58,562 nucleotides of DNA from an uncultured Synechococcales cyanobacterium (GTDB taxonomy: Bacteria; Cyanobacteriota; Cyanobacteriia; CAIUCS01). Below are positions 57,227 through 58,562 of the stretch, piece after piece (the first letter of the stretch is position 1; every line of letters starts with the position of its first letter). The stretch covers positions 1-58,562 of the forward strand of contig CAIUCS010000034.1 of NCBI GenBank assembly GCA_903897715.1. Reading direction: 5' to 3'. The notes under the pieces are model-generated. The model made no database searches and was not told where the DNA came from. It saw only the letters and a list, made by a program, of their open reading frames with translations. The position numbers and the translations under genes are program-made.

Positions 57227-58189
57227 TTATCCTCCCCACACCTTGGCAAGCACCGTATCGGGTGAAAGCTCCTTCAGGTCTGCATGGGGTGATTGAAGGG
57301 CTATCAATCGATTACTTGGGGGTAAAATCACCGCTGGATTTGTTTTACCCAATAGAGCCAGGGTGAAAATTTGGGTGGCCACCCCGAACTGGAGGGGTAG
57401 GCTGTCCACACTAAGGAGTAAACTGGCTCCCGCCACTAAGGCAGCTATTTTCCCCGTATCCCCAGGATTATTTACTTTCAATCCATTTGGGTTTGCCTGA
57501 ACCAGGCTTTGTATCCAACCCCGGTTATGGTCATCATTGAGTAACACAATGGGTAATGCAGGTTGACGTTTTTGAAAGTCCTCCACAATCGCCTGCCAAT
57601 TTTCGATGGGATAAGTACTAACTGGGTGGTCAACGGTTGGGCTATGGGAATAGTCGTACAAAAGGACGTATCCAGTTCCATTAATCCCTAAGCGCTGTTG
57701 TTCGTTTTTAGCCCATTCCACATCCTTGGCAGGGATGGAAATAGACAGTTCCGGACAAGGGGGGATAATACCCAATGAGCTTAATAAGGTGTAATATTGG
57801 TGGGGACGATACCCCTCAGAAGGGGAGGGGACGGAATCTGTCAAGAAAGGGTGTACTGGGGTACCGGCAAAGCCAATCCGACGGGGAATTCCCGCCAACC
57901 ATAGAAAAAAGCCACTAATCCAACGGGAATCAAGGGTGAGGACAATTTCATATTCCCGATCGCGGATAATTCCCAGAAAATTCGTCCAGTCCGCTAAACT
58001 ATTATTCCCTTGGTAGTCAAACTTGATGGTTCGAGTGACTGACTTGGAAACCCGATAAGCAGGAATGGAGGCGGGTTCCACCACTACTTCTATTTGGGCA
58101 TGGGGATACAGTTCTTTCAGTTTGTCAAATGTCGGGAATAGGGCGATTTGGTCGCCAATTTCCCCAGGGATAAGAGCCAGAACACGCAT
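57227..58189 (-). CDS. Family 9 glycosyltransferase (heptosyltransferase-like)
   Basis: A 320-residue GT-B enzyme of the ADP-heptose:LPS heptosyltransferase family: MRVLALIPGEIGDQIALFPT, LKELYPHAQIEVVVEP, GIPRRIGFAG, LLYDYSHSPTVDHPV, and LVAGASLLLSVDSLPLQFGV (the S-x-D-S-x-x-x-x donor loop). Cyanobacteria lack classical heptose cores, so the donor may differ. It is likely involved in cell-surface glycan assembly. Confidence 0.88.
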   Translation of the reverse strand: MRVLALIPGEIGDQIALFPTFDKLKELYPHAQIEVVVEPASIPAYRVSKSVTRTIKFDYQGNNSLADWTNFLGIIRDREYEIVLTLDSRWISGFFLWLAGIPRRIGFAGTPVHPFLTDSVPSPSEGYRPHQYYTLLSSLGIIPPCPELSISIPAKDVEWAKNEQQRLGINGTGYVLLYDYSHSPTVDHPVSTYPIENWQAIVEDFQKRQPALPIVLLNDDHNRGWIQSLVQANPNGLKVNNPGDTGKIAALVAGASLLLSVDSLPLQFGVATQIFTLALLGKTNPAVILPPSNRLIALQSPHADLKELSPDTVLAKVWGG

Positions 58190-58298
58190 GATTTAATACC
58201 CAGCTAAAAAAATGAATACTCCAATACACCATATGGAATGGGGTGTACAGCCCTAACCCTAACCCCCTACTTCCGTTTTGGAAAGAGGGATGATTTAA

Positions 58299-58439
58299 CG
58301 GGTGCATCCCAATTTTGCAGCACTCATCCCCAATCCCTCTTTCCAGAACCCCAGAGGAACTGTGAATCAGGTTCCTCTTCCCCAAAAAGGGAGAAGGGGT
58401 TAGGGGATGAGGGCAAACGTGCAAAATTGGGATACTCTC
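58299..58439. repeat. TIR element family B, copy 3
   Basis: It starts ACGGGTGCATCCCAATTTTGC and ends GCAAAATTGGGATACTCTC, so ATCCCAATTTTGC forms a 13-bp perfect inverted repeat at the ends. The 140-base interior holds diverged hairpin arms. ORFs through it are repeat artefacts. Confidence 0.75.
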
Positions 58440-58562
58440 CACTTGACTCCCCTATTCCATCTTGGGAAAATAAATTAGGGCAATTTTTCAAAATGAGATG
58501 CTCTCGTAAGATTGAACGACAAAACTTTACCTTATCACCCTATTGAGGATGTCACCCCATCC

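Noticed and set aside
30461-58439. CRISPR array interpretation of the recurring repeats
   Set aside because: Copies are many kilobases apart, with terminal inverted repeats and no regularly spaced short repeats; no cas genes are present.
58238-58546. A 102-residue ORF at the right edge
   Set aside because: It runs through family B repeat DNA and is low-complexity hairpin translation.

Overview
The window is cyanobacterial DNA. It carries phycobiliprotein genes, psbZ, a carboxysome shell gene, a ferrochelatase with a chlorophyll-binding tail, and many GCGATCGC (HIP1-type) octamers. The organism makes both phycocyanin (PC) and phycoerythrin (PE), because it encodes cpcBA, cpeBA and the bilin reductases PcyA, PebA and PebB. 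I do not assign a genus. All calls come from reading the sequence and from recalled family features. No database search was run.

Region 1 (1-27.2 kb) is almost entirely a phycobilisome-rod and bilin island. From left to right it holds: the start of a PE rod linker (cpeC-like); a minus-strand cluster of a CpcS/CpeS-type lyase, a HEAT protein, an ankyrin protein and an unknown protein; the plus-strand run hemH - heme oxygenase - pcyA - NblB-like HEAT protein, which leads from protoporphyrin IX to phycocyanobilin; an SDR enzyme; an AplA-like phycobiliprotein; another HEAT protein; a decayed CpcS-type lyase; a pentapeptide-repeat protein; a frameshifted Uma2 gene; a CpeS-type lyase followed by pebA and pebB; cpcB-cpcA-cpcE; a cpcF cut short by an IS200/IS605 tnpB remnant; a small unknown gene with a CpeF-like lyase; and a minus-strand series reading nblA, cpeB, cpeA, cpeY, cpeZ, a CpcM-like methyltransferase and a pentein-fold (guanidino-enzyme) protein. 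The region therefore combines pigment supply, apoproteins, lyases, a methylase and degradation factors (NblA, NblB-like). No core genes (apcA/B/E) and no PC linkers are visible.

An IS982-type element with dead transposase frames (26.25-27.18 kb) ends this island.

Region 2 (27.2-58.6 kb) is ordinary housekeeping chromosome: an RRM protein, a nucleoside transporter, trhO, tRNA-Ala, rnhA, proA, a response regulator, ribH, psbZ, ribF, a histidine kinase, a HAL2-type phosphatase, cobS, a DUF2157/GDYXXLXY pair, a CPP1-like protein, glycosyltransferases, ccmP, tig-clpP-clpX, uvrC and an ECF-type ATPase. By eye it is more AT-rich than region 1. It carries two families of short terminal-inverted-repeat elements, three copies each, that I did not find in region 1. 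The contrast suggests that the pigment genes have a different history from their right-hand neighbours, or that an assembly join lies near the IS982 copy.

The points most worth following are the truncated cpcF, the pentein protein directly downstream of the CpcM-like methyltransferase, nblA beside cpeBA, and the hemH-ho-pcyA run.
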